A stretch of DNA of 64,000 nt from contig NZ_VEWK01000006.1 in NCBI RefSeq assembly GCF_006376675.1, forward strand, positions 1-64,000, given 5' to 3'. Below are positions 51,081 to 60,230 of the stretch, one piece after another; position 1 is the stretch's first letter; every line of letters starts with the position of its first letter. Both the position numbers and the translations under genes were made by a program. The DNA is from Brucella pecoris. Its GTDB lineage: Bacteria; Pseudomonadota; Alphaproteobacteria; Rhizobiales; Rhizobiaceae. The notes beneath the pieces were generated by a model. That model was given only the letters and a program-made list of their open reading frames with translations, was not told the DNA's origin and made no database searches.

Positions 51081-52060
51081 GACAGTTCGATCCTGGAATC
51101 AAGCCGCGCATAGATGAGATCGGTGATGAAATTGACGATCACCACCAGCACCGAGCACAGGAAGATGATGCCCATGAGCGTGTTGAGGTCGCGCTTGATC
51201 ACGGAGGTGTAGGCGAGCTGGCCAAGGCCGGGCAGCGAGAAGATCGTCTCGATCACAACCGAGCCGCCAAGCACGGTCGAGAACTGCAGGCCGAGCAGCG
51301 TGACGACAGGCAGGAAGGCGTTGCGCATGATGTGATGGAACATCAGCCTTGCACCGCTGGCGCCTTTGGCGCGTGCGGTCCGAACATAATCGAGGTCGGC
51401 TACTTCCAGCACGCTGGTACGCATCAGGCGCATGTAGAAAGCGAGATAGATAAGCGAAAGCGCCGTTGTCGGCATGACGAGGTGGACGGCAATATCCCAG
51501 ACATTCTTCCAGCCGGTATAGAAACCGCCCAGCGTCTTGTAGCCGCCGACCGGCAGCCAGCCGAGCTTGACGGAAAAGATGAACATCAAAATGAGGCTGA
51601 GGAAGAAGCTCGGCATGGCGTAGAAGACAAGGCCGAGCGTGGAGATGACATTGTCGGTCAGCGAATAAGCCTTGCGCGCGGCGAAAGCCCCAAGCGTGAT
51701 GCCAAAAATGAACGCCACCGACAGGGACGAAACCATCAGCAGGAGCGTCGGCACGAGGCGGGCCATCAGCACGTCCAGCACAGGCAGTTCATAGACATAA
51801 GACCAGCCAAAATCGAACCGTGCCAGCTTGGTCATGTAAATCCAGAGCTGCGTCCAGACCGGCTGGTCGAGGCCGTATTCGGCGCGCAGATTGGCGACGA
51901 ATTGCGGGTCTGCACCACCCATGTCGCCAACAAGCGCGTCAACCGTGTCGCCGGGCGCAAGCTTGATCAGCAGGAACGCCCCGATCATGATGAGAAGAAT
52001 GACGGGGATCGCCTGTAAGATGCGCCGCAGCGCAAAAGTCAGGATCGGGGGCAGGGGCAT
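51077..52060 (-). CDS. ABC permease DppB-like
   Basis: 327 residues, six helices: RRILQAIPVILLIMIGAFLLIKLAPGDTVDAL at the N-terminus with the usual LAPGD, GLDQPVWTQLWIYMTKLARFDFGWSY, and the EAA loop DLDYVRTARAKGASGARLMFHHIMRNAFLPVVTLLG. It forms the importer pore with the DppC-like subunit. It follows the binding-protein gene by 86 bases. Confidence 0.93.
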   Translation of the reverse strand: MPLPPILTFALRRILQAIPVILLIMIGAFLLIKLAPGDTVDALVGDMGGADPQFVANLRAEYGLDQPVWTQLWIYMTKLARFDFGWSYVYELPVLDVLMARLVPTLLLMVSSLSVAFIFGITLGAFAARKAYSLTDNVISTLGLVFYAMPSFFLSLILMFIFSVKLGWLPVGGYKTLGGFYTGWKNVWDIAVHLVMPTTALSLIYLAFYMRLMRTSVLEVADLDYVRTARAKGASGARLMFHHIMRNAFLPVVTLLGLQFSTVLGGSVVIETIFSLPGLGQLAYTSVIKRDLNTLMGIIFLCSVLVVIVNFITDLIYARLDSRIELS

Positions 52061-52146
52061 TGCGGATTATCCTGCAAGATATTCATTTCAGCATTCAGGG
52101 AAGAGAGGAACCGCTGCCGGAGAGCCCGGCAGCGGTTGTGTATCGC

Positions 52147-53733
52147 TTATTGGTCGATCCAGAGGTCGTACCAGCTTGATGAATCCCACCGCGGCGTGTT
52201 GTGGTGGTTTTTGAGAACCTTGTTGGTCACGCCGACGAACGGATGTTCGATGGCGAAGATGACAGGCAGGTCCTTCATCTCAAGCTGCTGGATCTGGTGA
52301 TAGAGATCGGCGCGTTTGGCCGGGTCCAGTTCGCTCGCGGCCTTGTCGATCAGGCTGTCCATCTCGTCAGACTTGTAGTCGAACTGGTTGGACCATGCGG
52401 TGCCAACTGGAGCGCCGGAGCGCAGCCAGACCGTCGTGGATACGGCCGGATCGGAGCGGAACTGATGCCAGCCGCTTGCCGTGTCGAAGTCGTGATCGCG
52501 ATAAACACCGTTCAGGAAGCCCGGCGCATCATTGGTCAGGATTTCGACGTCGATGCCGACTTCCTTCATCGCCTGAGCGTAATATTCAGCCCAGAGCTGC
52601 GTATATTCGCCCCATGGTGCCGGGCGATGGCGCAGCTTGAAGCGGATGCCGTCAGGACCAGCCGGATAACCGGCTTCGTCGAGCAGTTTCTTGGCCTTTT
52701 CAACATCATACGGGTAGGTTTGAACCTGATCCGTATAGTTGGCGCCGCCGGCGCTCGGGATCGGGCCACGGCCCGGCTTGGCATAGCCGCGCATGATCGT
52801 CTTGATAGCGAAATCGATATCGAGCGCGTGATAGATCGCCTGACGAACCTTCAGATTGGCAAGGATCGGATTGCGCAGGTTGAACTCGATGGTCGAGTGG
52901 GCGACGTTGTTTTCGAAGCCCTTGGTGCCGGTGTCGAAGCGGCCATCCTTCTGGAGGCGCTCGGTATCCGACATGGAAATGCCGTTGAAGGCGGTTTCCA
53001 TCATTTCACCGGCCTCGAGCGCTGCGGCAGCAGCGGCCTTGTCCGGCATGAAACGCCAGATGACGCGGTCGAGGTAAGGATATTCCTTGCCGCGCCAGTA
53101 ATCATCGTTGCGCTCGGCAATGATGTGCTGGCCGCGCTCATATTCGACGAACTTGAATGGTCCCGTGCCAACCGGCGCGGAATTGTACTTGTTCTTCAGA
53201 ATATCGGTGCCTTCATAAAGATGCTTCGGCACCGGATGGCCGAGATCTGGCATGGCGGCGACCAGCAATTCCAGAGGCATCGGCTTGGAGTAGCGGAACA
53301 CTGCCGTATGCGGACCGGTGCAGTCGACGGCTTCGAGATTGGCCTGAAGCGTGGTCGAATAGTTGAGCAATTTTTTCCAGAGGTTCATCGCGCTGAACGA
53401 AACATCATCGCAGGTGAAAGGCTGGCCGTCGTGCCAGCGCACATTCTCGCGCAGCTTGAAGGTGATGGCCTTGCCGTCTTCGGAGGATGACCAGTTCGTC
53501 GCCAGAACGGGCACATAGCCCTCATAGGTGCGGTCGATCAGCGGCTCCATGATGCGGCCGGTGATCTGATAGACGCCGGTGGAGGCGCGTAGAGCAGGGT
53601 TAAGCACACCCTGCTCGGTATTCATATGGACGATGACAGTACCGCCGCGCTTTACGTCTTCGGCGTGCGAAGGCGCTGTCGCAAGCGAAAACGCCGCAAG
53701 AAACAGGCCAAGGCCAACTTTTTTGATATGCAT
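52147..53733 (-). CDS. Periplasmic solute-binding protein family 5 (peptide-type ABC importer)
   Basis: 528 residues from the ATG at 53733, which gives a Sec signal peptide (MHIKKVGLGLFLAAFSLATAPSHA). Mature protein starts EDVKRGGTVIVHMNTEQGVLNPALR and has the SBP-5 signatures SSEDGKAITFKLRENVRWHDGQPFTCDDV and NLRNPILANLKVRQAIYHALDID. Family 5 binds oligopeptides, dipeptides, opines, nickel or heme; the DAO, ATC-hydrolase and M20 genes in the same operon point to an N-modified or heterocycle-containing amino acid derivative. First gene of the operon, divergent from the SDR gene across 247 bases. Confidence 0.93.
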   Translation of the reverse strand: MHIKKVGLGLFLAAFSLATAPSHAEDVKRGGTVIVHMNTEQGVLNPALRASTGVYQITGRIMEPLIDRTYEGYVPVLATNWSSSEDGKAITFKLRENVRWHDGQPFTCDDVSFSAMNLWKKLLNYSTTLQANLEAVDCTGPHTAVFRYSKPMPLELLVAAMPDLGHPVPKHLYEGTDILKNKYNSAPVGTGPFKFVEYERGQHIIAERNDDYWRGKEYPYLDRVIWRFMPDKAAAAAALEAGEMMETAFNGISMSDTERLQKDGRFDTGTKGFENNVAHSTIEFNLRNPILANLKVRQAIYHALDIDFAIKTIMRGYAKPGRGPIPSAGGANYTDQVQTYPYDVEKAKKLLDEAGYPAGPDGIRFKLRHRPAPWGEYTQLWAEYYAQAMKEVGIDVEILTNDAPGFLNGVYRDHDFDTASGWHQFRSDPAVSTTVWLRSGAPVGTAWSNQFDYKSDEMDSLIDKAASELDPAKRADLYHQIQQLEMKDLPVIFAIEHPFVGVTNKVLKNHHNTPRWDSSSWYDLWIDQ

Positions 53734-53980
53734 TCTCTGTTCCCCTGAAGGACGTTGAGGGAGGGCTTTCGAGCCTCTTTTCCCGCACGTCCCAATATTG
53801 TTCAAGCCCCTGAAATCGCAACAAAATGCTACTTCAGAGGGTCTTTATTGTATGCAAGCATTGATATGCTAGAATCCGTGGCGATATTGTCAAGATAAAC
53901 TAATATGTCGAGAAAAATTGGTAAAATTTCTCGACCAGCCTGCGTTAATAAGTGTCGATTTTCTACGACGGAGTTTGTTG

Positions 53981-54739
53981 ATGAGCCAGAATTCCCCCGA
54001 GCAGAACGCAAATTCGGGCAAGAACGAACGTGGTGCGGTCTGGATAACCGGTGCCGGATCGGGCATCGGCGCTGCCATGGCGCGACGGTTTGCGCGCGAG
54101 GGCTGGCCGGTGGCGCTGACGGGCCGCAAGGCGGATTCGCTTGCATCGATTGCCGAAGAAATCGTCTCCAATGGTGGCGAGGCGCAGATATTTCCAGCGG
54201 ACGTTCTCGACCGCGAGGCAGTTGTCGCTACCGCCAGCGCCATCGTGGAATGGGCAGGCCGTCTGAACGTGCTCTGCAACAATGCCGGCCTCAATATTCC
54301 GCGCCGTAACTGGGCAGATATCGATTTCGACTCATGGGATGATGTCATCGACATCAACATCAAGGGAGCGATCAATGTGATTGCCGCTGCCCTGACTCCC
54401 ATGCGGGCCCAGGGCGGCGGCCTGATGATCCACACATCGTCATGGGCGGGGAGGTTCTCATCACCGAATGGCGGCGTTCCTTATGGCGCTTCCAAACATG
54501 CGCTCAACGATCTGAGTGCCAGCCTGAATGCGCAGGAAGGGCCGAACGGCATCCGGTCAACGGTGCTGTGCCCCGGCGAGGTGGCGACGCCGCTTCTCGC
54601 GCGTCGACCGGGCTTCGATCTCTCCCGCATGGATGATGTGATCCAGCCCGAGGATATGGCCGAAACCGCGCTCTATGTTGCCAATATGAATCCCAAGGTT
54701 ACGATCCACGAGATCGTTCTGGCTCCGACGAAGAAATAA
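53981..54739 (+). CDS. Short-chain dehydrogenase/reductase
   Basis: 252 residues from the ATG at 53981. Classical SDR: cofactor motif WITGAGSGIGAAMARRFA, NNAG (CNNAGLNIPRRNW), catalytic Ser in MIHTSSWAG, and Tyr-Lys in VPYGASKHAL. A Tyr-x3-Lys pair is intact, so it should be active. ARRFAREGWPVALTGRKAD with Arg after the first strand suggests NADP preference. It precedes the VOC-domain gene by 14 bases. The pair is divergent from the peptide-type ABC operon and could act in the same catabolic route, but this is only positional. Confidence 0.92.
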   Translation: MSQNSPEQNANSGKNERGAVWITGAGSGIGAAMARRFAREGWPVALTGRKADSLASIAEEIVSNGGEAQIFPADVLDREAVVATASAIVEWAGRLNVLCNNAGLNIPRRNWADIDFDSWDDVIDINIKGAINVIAAALTPMRAQGGGLMIHTSSWAGRFSSPNGGVPYGASKHALNDLSASLNAQEGPNGIRSTVLCPGEVATPLLARRPGFDLSRMDDVIQPEDMAETALYVANMNPKVTIHEIVLAPTKK

Positions 54740-54753
54740 AAAGGAAGTTTTGT

Positions 54754-55614
54754 ATGTCTCATCCTGTCAAAGGCGTCGATCATGTTTTCCTGCTGGTCGG
54801 CGATCTGGAGAAAAGTGCTGCGCAATATCGCCGTTTCGGATTTACGCTGAGCCCGCGCGGTCTCCACAGCAAGGAGAAGGGAACCGGCAACTACACCATC
54901 ATGTTTCCCGAGGATTATTTCGAGCTGCTTGGTATCGTCGCCGAGACGCCGGGTAATCTGCACCAGCGCGAGAAACTGACAGCGCAGGGCGAAGGCCTCC
55001 ATGCCATTGCCTGCCGGATCGACAATGCGCGCGATGCCAAGACGGAACTGGGCGCACTTGGCATCAAGACAGGTGAGGTCGGCGTGTTCCAGCGCCCGGT
55101 GCAACTGCCGGGTGGCAGTGAGGGTGTCGCAGCTTTTGAAACCGTATCCTTCGCAGAAAGCGAAGTGCCGCAGGGCATGGTGTTCATGTGCCAGCACAAG
55201 ACCCGCGAAACAGTCTGGCTGCCGGAACTGATCGAACATGCAAACGGTGCGAATGGCCTTTCCGCCATTGTTGCCATTTCATCCGAGCCGGAAACCGCTG
55301 CCAGAGGTTTTGCCCGCCTGTACGCCAATGGCAAGGCCGATACACGGGATGGCGGCTGGAAGGTTTCGACCGGTCCACGCTCGGCGGACATATTGGTTGT
55401 AAGCGAGGAAAAAGCCTCAGAAATCTATCCCGGCGTCGATTTTGCTGCGACGCCTGGCAAGGCTTTCGCCGTTTTGCGCATCCGGGTTGCTTCGCTGGAC
55501 AAGGCGCGCGGCGTTCTTGACGCCAATAGCGTTTCCCACGTGAAGACATCTGCGGGCATCGCCGTGCTGCCGGAAAATGCCAGCGGCACGGTTCTGGAAT
55601 TCTCGGAACAGTAA
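54754..55614 (+). CDS. VOC-superfamily (glyoxalase-like domain) protein
   Basis: 286 residues with two VOC-like halves: VKGVDHVFLLVGDLEKSAAQYRRFGFTLSPRG at the N-terminus (His of the metal site kept in VDHVFL) and a diverged second half (EKASEIYPGVDFAATPGKAFAVLRIRVASLDKARGVLDANSVS). YTIMFPEDYFELLGIV matches the glyoxalase-like domain family of about 280 residues. The reaction is unknown; ring-cleavage, epimerase or simple binding roles all occur in the superfamily. Co-transcribed with the SDR gene (14-base gap). After the stop there is a GC-rich hairpin GCGGGGC/GCCCCGC at 55627-55646 without T-tract. Confidence 0.85.
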   Translation: MSHPVKGVDHVFLLVGDLEKSAAQYRRFGFTLSPRGLHSKEKGTGNYTIMFPEDYFELLGIVAETPGNLHQREKLTAQGEGLHAIACRIDNARDAKTELGALGIKTGEVGVFQRPVQLPGGSEGVAAFETVSFAESEVPQGMVFMCQHKTRETVWLPELIEHANGANGLSAIVAISSEPETAARGFARLYANGKADTRDGGWKVSTGPRSADILVVSEEKASEIYPGVDFAATPGKAFAVLRIRVASLDKARGVLDANSVSHVKTSAGIAVLPENASGTVLEFSEQ

Positions 55615-55655
55615 GTGTGTAGAAAGGCGGGGCTGAGAGGCCCCGCTCATCGTGT

Positions 55656-57164
55656 TCAGCGCGGAAAGCGCTGGTTGTCTTCCAGCACGTTCAGGTCCAT
55701 GTGGTTGCGCATGTAGCGCTCGGACGCCTTTTGCAGCGGCTGGTAGTCCCATGGATAATAGGCGCCGTTGCGCAATGCCGGATAGACGACGTGACGGCGC
55801 GCCTGACTGGCACGGATATCGGCATCGTAGCGGTCCAGATTCCAGCGCTTTTCTGCCTTGGCCAAAAGGTCATCCAGAGCGGCTTTGAATTCCGGTTTTT
55901 CCGCCAGATTGTGCAGCTCGTCCGGATCGTCGGCAAGGTTGAACAGTTGCGGCGGGTCGGCGCGGCAAAGATTGAGCTTCCAGTCACCATCCCGCAGCGA
56001 GACCATCGGTGCTATGGTGCCCTCGGCGGCATATTCGACCGGAACCGCGCCGCGTTCGGCGGAACCCGATGCAACATCTGTCAGTGAAACGCCGTCGGTC
56101 CATGGCATGATGCCCTTGAGGTCGATCCCGGCAAGGTCGGCCAGTGTCGGGAGAACGTCGAGCGTCGAGACGGGCGTATCCACGTGGCCCGCCTGCAATT
56201 GCGGGGCCGCGATCATCAACGGCACGCGAGCAGAGCCATCGAAGAAGCTCATCTTGAACCACAGGCCGCGTTCGCCGAGCATATCGCCGTGATCGGAGGT
56301 GAAGACGACAATCGTGTCCTCCGCCATACCGCAGCGTTCGATCACGTCAAGCAGGGTGCCGATCTTTTCATCCACATAGGAGATATTGGCGAAATAAGCC
56401 TGCCGCGCTGTTCGAACCTGTTCACGGGTCAGCTCGTAGTCTTCAGCCTTGCAGGCCCGCAACAGGCGTTCCGTATGTGGGTCGATCCCGCTTTCAGGCA
56501 GAGGTCCGATTTTCGGATCAAGTTCGGGAATGTCCGCATAGAGATCGAAGAAGCGTTTGCGCGCCACGTAAGGGTCATGCGGATGGGTGAAGCTGACAGT
56601 CAGGCACCATGGCCGTTCGTCGTGGCCGCGCGCGAGATCATAGAGCTTCGCTTCAGCCTGATAGGCAACTTCGTCGTCATATTCGAGCTGGTTGGTGATT
56701 TCGGCCGAACCAGCTCCGGTGATCGAACCGAGATTGTGATACCACCAGTCGATGCGCTCGCCGGGCTTGCGATAATCTGGCGTCCAGCCGAAATCGGCCG
56801 GATAGATGTCAGTGGTGAGCCGCTGTTCGAACCCGTGCAGTTGATCTGGCCCGACGAAGTGCATCTTGCCGGAAAGCGCGGTCTGGTAGCCGGCATTGCG
56901 AAGGTGGTGCGCATAGGTCGGGATTTCAGACGAAAACTCTGCTGCATTGTCATAAACGCCGGTCCGAAACGGCAACTGGCCCGACATGAACGACGCGCGC
57001 GCCGGTGCGCAAAGCGGGCTTGCCGTGTAGCAATTGGCAAAGCGGGCGGAACGTTCGGCAAGCTTTCTCAGATTTGGGACATGAAGGAATTCGGCCGGGC
57101 CATCCGGGAAGAAGGTGCCGTTCAGCTGGTCGACCATGAGAACGAGGATATTCGGCTTTTTCAT
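55656..57164 (-). CDS. betC: Choline-sulfatase
   Basis: 502 residues. Type I sulfatase with the C-x-P-x-R formylglycine motif in SPLCAPARASFMSG (C52), metal-binding VLMVDQLNGTFFPDG at the N-terminus, and TIVVFTSDHGDMLGERGLWFK. The opening, the WWYHNLGS segment and the choline-sulfatase C-terminal domain ending (KASERYMRNHMDLNVLEDNQ) identify BetC, which hydrolyses choline-O-sulfate to choline and sulfate in the cytoplasm. It needs a formylglycine-generating enzyme from elsewhere. 81 bases downstream of choX on the same strand; the betA/betB genes are not in the window. Confidence 0.95.
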   Translation of the reverse strand: MKKPNILVLMVDQLNGTFFPDGPAEFLHVPNLRKLAERSARFANCYTASPLCAPARASFMSGQLPFRTGVYDNAAEFSSEIPTYAHHLRNAGYQTALSGKMHFVGPDQLHGFEQRLTTDIYPADFGWTPDYRKPGERIDWWYHNLGSITGAGSAEITNQLEYDDEVAYQAEAKLYDLARGHDERPWCLTVSFTHPHDPYVARKRFFDLYADIPELDPKIGPLPESGIDPHTERLLRACKAEDYELTREQVRTARQAYFANISYVDEKIGTLLDVIERCGMAEDTIVVFTSDHGDMLGERGLWFKMSFFDGSARVPLMIAAPQLQAGHVDTPVSTLDVLPTLADLAGIDLKGIMPWTDGVSLTDVASGSAERGAVPVEYAAEGTIAPMVSLRDGDWKLNLCRADPPQLFNLADDPDELHNLAEKPEFKAALDDLLAKAEKRWNLDRYDADIRASQARRHVVYPALRNGAYYPWDYQPLQKASERYMRNHMDLNVLEDNQRFPR

Positions 57165-57245
57165 TGTGCGGGACCGTTGGCAAGTGTGGGAACGCGAAAC
57201 GGCGGGCGCCGGAACGCCCGCCTTCTATTTTTGTGTCTTTAACGG

Positions 57246-58190
57246 TCAGAGACCGAGGCTTGCCTTGACGGCTTCCGCGCCCGGTTCGCCCTTGAAAGTG
57301 GTGACGCCCGCAAGCCATTTGTCGATCTGGTCCGGATGCGCCTTCAGCCATTCCTTGGCGGCTGCAGGACCTTCAGCGCCCTCATCCAGAATCTTGCCCA
57401 TCAGCTCGTTCTCGATATCGACGGTGAAAGTGAGGTTCTTGAAGAACGTTGCGGCATTCGGGCACTGTGCGGCCCAGCCGGTGCGGCCAAGCGTGTAAAC
57501 CTCCGCCCCGCCGAAATTCGGACCGAAATAGTCATCGCCGCCCGCGAGATACTCGATGTTGAGCTTGTTGTTCATGGGGTGCGGCGCCCAGGCCAAGAAC
57601 ACGACCCATGCCTTGTCCTTATTCTTGCGGTCCACCTGCGCGAGCATGGCCTGCTCGCTCGATTCCACCAGCTTCCAGCCATCGAGCTTGAATTTCTGGT
57701 CCTCGATGATCTTCTGGATGTTCTGGTTGGCAGGCGCACCCGGCTCGATGCCGTAAATCTCCTTGCCGAATTTGTCCGCATGGGCGGCAAGGTCGGCAAA
57801 GTCCTTTACGCCTTCGCTTGCCACATAATCCGGGACGGCCAGCGTGAACTTCGCTCCTTCAAGATTTTTGACGATGACTTCGGCGGCCTTCGCCTTGTCG
57901 AGATCGTCGCGGAATTTCTGCTGTGCGGGCATCCAGTTGCCGAGGAAGACGTCAAGATTGCCGGTCTTGAGCGCTTCATAGCCGATCGGCACGGACATGG
58001 TCTTCACGTCGGGCTTATAGCCGAGACCTTCCAGCAGCACGCTGGCGACGGAGTTGGTGGAGGTAATGTCGGTCCAACCCGGATCGGACAGGCGGATGGT
58101 TTCGCAGGCCGCGGGATCGGCAGCAGAAGCCGCCCCTGAAAGCCCCGCCAGTGCCGTGAAAGCCAGTGCCGCAATCTTCAAATAGCGCAT
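57246..58190 (-). CDS. choX: Choline-binding periplasmic protein of an ABC importer
   Basis: 314 residues with a Sec signal (MRYLKIAALAFTALAGLSGAASA). Mature part of the OpuAC/ChoX type: CETIRLSDPGWTDITSTNSVASVLLEGLGY, GNLDVFLGNWMPAQQKFRDDL and WKLVESSEQAMLAQVDR; the Trp and Tyr residues in DPGW, GNWMP and later WAPHPM are candidates for the aromatic cage that holds the trimethylammonium group. It binds choline for import. No choW or choV gene is adjacent; betC follows instead, so permease and ATPase must be elsewhere. Expression is probably controlled by the divergent LysR gene. Confidence 0.93.
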   Translation of the reverse strand: MRYLKIAALAFTALAGLSGAASAADPAACETIRLSDPGWTDITSTNSVASVLLEGLGYKPDVKTMSVPIGYEALKTGNLDVFLGNWMPAQQKFRDDLDKAKAAEVIVKNLEGAKFTLAVPDYVASEGVKDFADLAAHADKFGKEIYGIEPGAPANQNIQKIIEDQKFKLDGWKLVESSEQAMLAQVDRKNKDKAWVVFLAWAPHPMNNKLNIEYLAGGDDYFGPNFGGAEVYTLGRTGWAAQCPNAATFFKNLTFTVDIENELMGKILDEGAEGPAAAKEWLKAHPDQIDKWLAGVTTFKGEPGAEAVKASLGL

Positions 58191-58308
58191 GTGGTGACCC
58201 CTCTGATTAATTAAAACCGGTTATGTCTCGTATTCCTACTTTAAGGAGAACATCATTTAGGCTAAGGAAAAACCCATTCATTTTTTATCGAAGCTATAGA
58301 GAATATTT

Positions 58309-59205
58309 ATGGTTTCTCCTTCCTGGGAGCTTGGCAGTCTTGGCGTTTTCGAAGCGGTGGGGCGATTGGAAAATCTGACCCTTGCAGCGCGCGAACTCGG
58401 CATGACGCAACCGGCGGTCAGCTATCAGATAAAACGTATCGAGGAGCGTCTGGGCGTTGCATTGTTCGCCCGGCGGGCGCGTGGCGTCGAGATATTGCCA
58501 GAGGGCCGCATTCTGTATGAAGCGGTGCGCTCCGGTCTCGATGGAATCGACGAGGCCGTGCAGCGGATCAAACGCCGCCAGCGCGCGCCGGGATTACGCA
58601 TAGCCACCGACTATGGCTTCGCGACGTTCTGGCTGATGCCGCGCGTCGCGCAGTTTCGCCCGAAACATCCGGAAGTGGATGTCCGCATCACGGCATCATC
58701 CATGCTTCAACCGCTCGACCGGCGTGATGCGGATATTTCGATCCTGTTCGGCGGACGGGAGGATTTTCCGAAGGATGCCATCGCCTTCATCGGCGAAAAG
58801 GTCGTGCCGGTCTGTTCCCCGGCCTATCTTGCTGCGCATGGTCCGTTTCCGGATGGGAAACGGCTCGGTACGGCCTCGCTGCTGCATCTCGATACACTGC
58901 AGGGCGATCGCTGGTTCACATGGCAGTCATGGCTCGGTGCTATCGGTGAAGACATTGACGACGGCAATTACGGGCTGGTCTTCAACACTTATAATCTGGT
59001 GATCGAGGCAGCCATTGCCGATCAGGGCGTGGCGCTCGGCTGGGCAGGGCTGATCGACGGGGCCGTGCAACGCGGACAGCTTATCCATGCCTGCGAGGTG
59101 TCGCAGACAAGCGACAAGGGGTATTGGCTGATTTTCAATCCGGATATTTCCGCCGGGGCGCGCAAGCTCGCACTGGAATTACTGCAGGCAGCAGACGGAA
59201 GCTGA
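58309..59205 (+). CDS. LysR-type regulator of choline-O-sulfate utilisation
   Basis: 298 residues. N-terminal winged HTH (AARELGMTQPAVSYQIKR) preceded by GSLGVFEAVGRLENLTL, and a C-terminal LysR effector domain (about 90-295; LRIATDYGFATFWLMPRVAQF, then ADISILFGGREDFP). It is divergent from choX-betC with a 118-base gap, the standard arrangement for a LysR regulator and its target operon; the AT-rich stretch TGATTAATTAAAACC at about 58205 could contain its site. The likely inducer is choline or choline sulfate. The pairing with betC/choX is what supports the name; the sequence alone only shows a LysR protein. Confidence 0.9.
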   Translation: MVSPSWELGSLGVFEAVGRLENLTLAARELGMTQPAVSYQIKRIEERLGVALFARRARGVEILPEGRILYEAVRSGLDGIDEAVQRIKRRQRAPGLRIATDYGFATFWLMPRVAQFRPKHPEVDVRITASSMLQPLDRRDADISILFGGREDFPKDAIAFIGEKVVPVCSPAYLAAHGPFPDGKRLGTASLLHLDTLQGDRWFTWQSWLGAIGEDIDDGNYGLVFNTYNLVIEAAIADQGVALGWAGLIDGAVQRGQLIHACEVSQTSDKGYWLIFNPDISAGARKLALELLQAADGS

Positions 59206-59353
59206 TGCTTCAATAGACAAGCTAATTTAGTAGAGTTGATCGCAATCAATGAAATCCGGCCCCGATATGGGTTGATGGGGCAGGCGCGTGTTCCATATCG
59301 CTTTTGGGATGCGTTGCATTGCCATTCACCAATCACGCAGGAAAGGATGAATC

Positions 59354-60133
59354 ATGTCGGCAAACGGTAAGGTTGCTCTTGTCACGGGCGCAGCACAGGG
59401 CATTGGGCGCGGGATCGCGTTGCGGCTGGCCAAGGACGGTTTTGATATCGCGCTGGTCGACCTGAAGGCCGACAAGCTTGATGCGGTCAAGCAGGAAATC
59501 GAAGCGCTGGGCGGCAAGGCATCCACCTTCTCTGCCGATGTCAGCAAGCGTGACGATGTTTACGCCGCGATTGACCATGCGGAGAAGACGCTTGGCGGTT
59601 TCGATGTCATCGTCAACAATGCAGGTATTGCGCAGGTTCAACCCATAGCCGCCGTCAAGCCGGAAGAAGTCGAACGGATTTTCCGCATCAATGTCGATGG
59701 CGTTTTGTGGGGCATTCAGGCGGCTGCCGCCAAGTTCAAGGCGCGCAAGCAGAAGGGCAAGATCATCAATGCGTCTTCCATTGCGGGCCATGACGGGTTT
59801 GCGATGCTTGGCGTCTATTCGGCCACAAAATTCGCGGTGCGCGCGCTGACCCAGGCTGCGGCCAAGGAATATGCGAGCGCCGGGATCACGGTGAACGCCT
59901 ATTGCCCCGGCATTGTCGGCACCGATATGTGGGTTGAGATCGACGAGCGCTTCTCGGAAATCACCGGTGCGCCGAAAGGGGAGACCTACAAGAAATATGT
60001 GGAAGGGATCGCGCTTGGCCGTGCCCAGACGCCGGACGATGTGGCGGCACTTGTGTCGTTCCTCGCAAGCCCGGATTCCGATTACATCACCGGTCAGGCC
60101 ATCCTGACGGATGGCGGTATCGTCTATCGCTGA
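59354..60133 (+). CDS. SDR oxidoreductase, acetoin/diacetyl reductase-like (BudC group)
   Basis: 259 residues. Classical SDR with [20 protein letters not shown], Asp in [10 protein letters not shown] (NAD preference), [11 protein letters not shown], Ser in [11 protein letters not shown] and catalytic Tyr-Lys in YSATKFAV. The [34 protein letters not shown] stretch and [23 protein letters not shown] closely fit butanediol dehydrogenase/acetoin reductase. It would interconvert diacetyl, acetoin and 2,3-butanediol, but related sugar-alcohol dehydrogenases have similar sequences. Stand-alone gene, with a T-less hairpin CCCGCACC/GGTGCGGG at 60144-60165 behind it. Confidence 0.85.
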   Translation: MSANGKVALVTGAAQGIGRGIALRLAKDGFDIALVDLKADKLDAVKQEIEALGGKASTFSADVSKRDDVYAAIDHAEKTLGGFDVIVNNAGIAQVQPIAAVKPEEVERIFRINVDGVLWGIQAAAAKFKARKQKGKIINASSIAGHDGFAMLGVYSATKFAVRALTQAAAKEYASAGITVNAYCPGIVGTDMWVEIDERFSEITGAPKGETYKKYVEGIALGRAQTPDDVAALVSFLASPDSDYITGQAILTDGGIVYR

Positions 60134-60230
60134 TTGTTCCGGTCCCGCACCTTTCGGGGTGCGGGGCATCCGGCGTTTACGCTGTTCAGCTCTGTGTTAG
60201 ACTGTCCTTCTTTGAGAGGAAGGGCTGACC

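Noticed and set aside
52201..53490. 429-residue frame antisense to the family-5 binding protein
   Set aside because: Mirror frame of a well-supported gene; no start signal and no domain.
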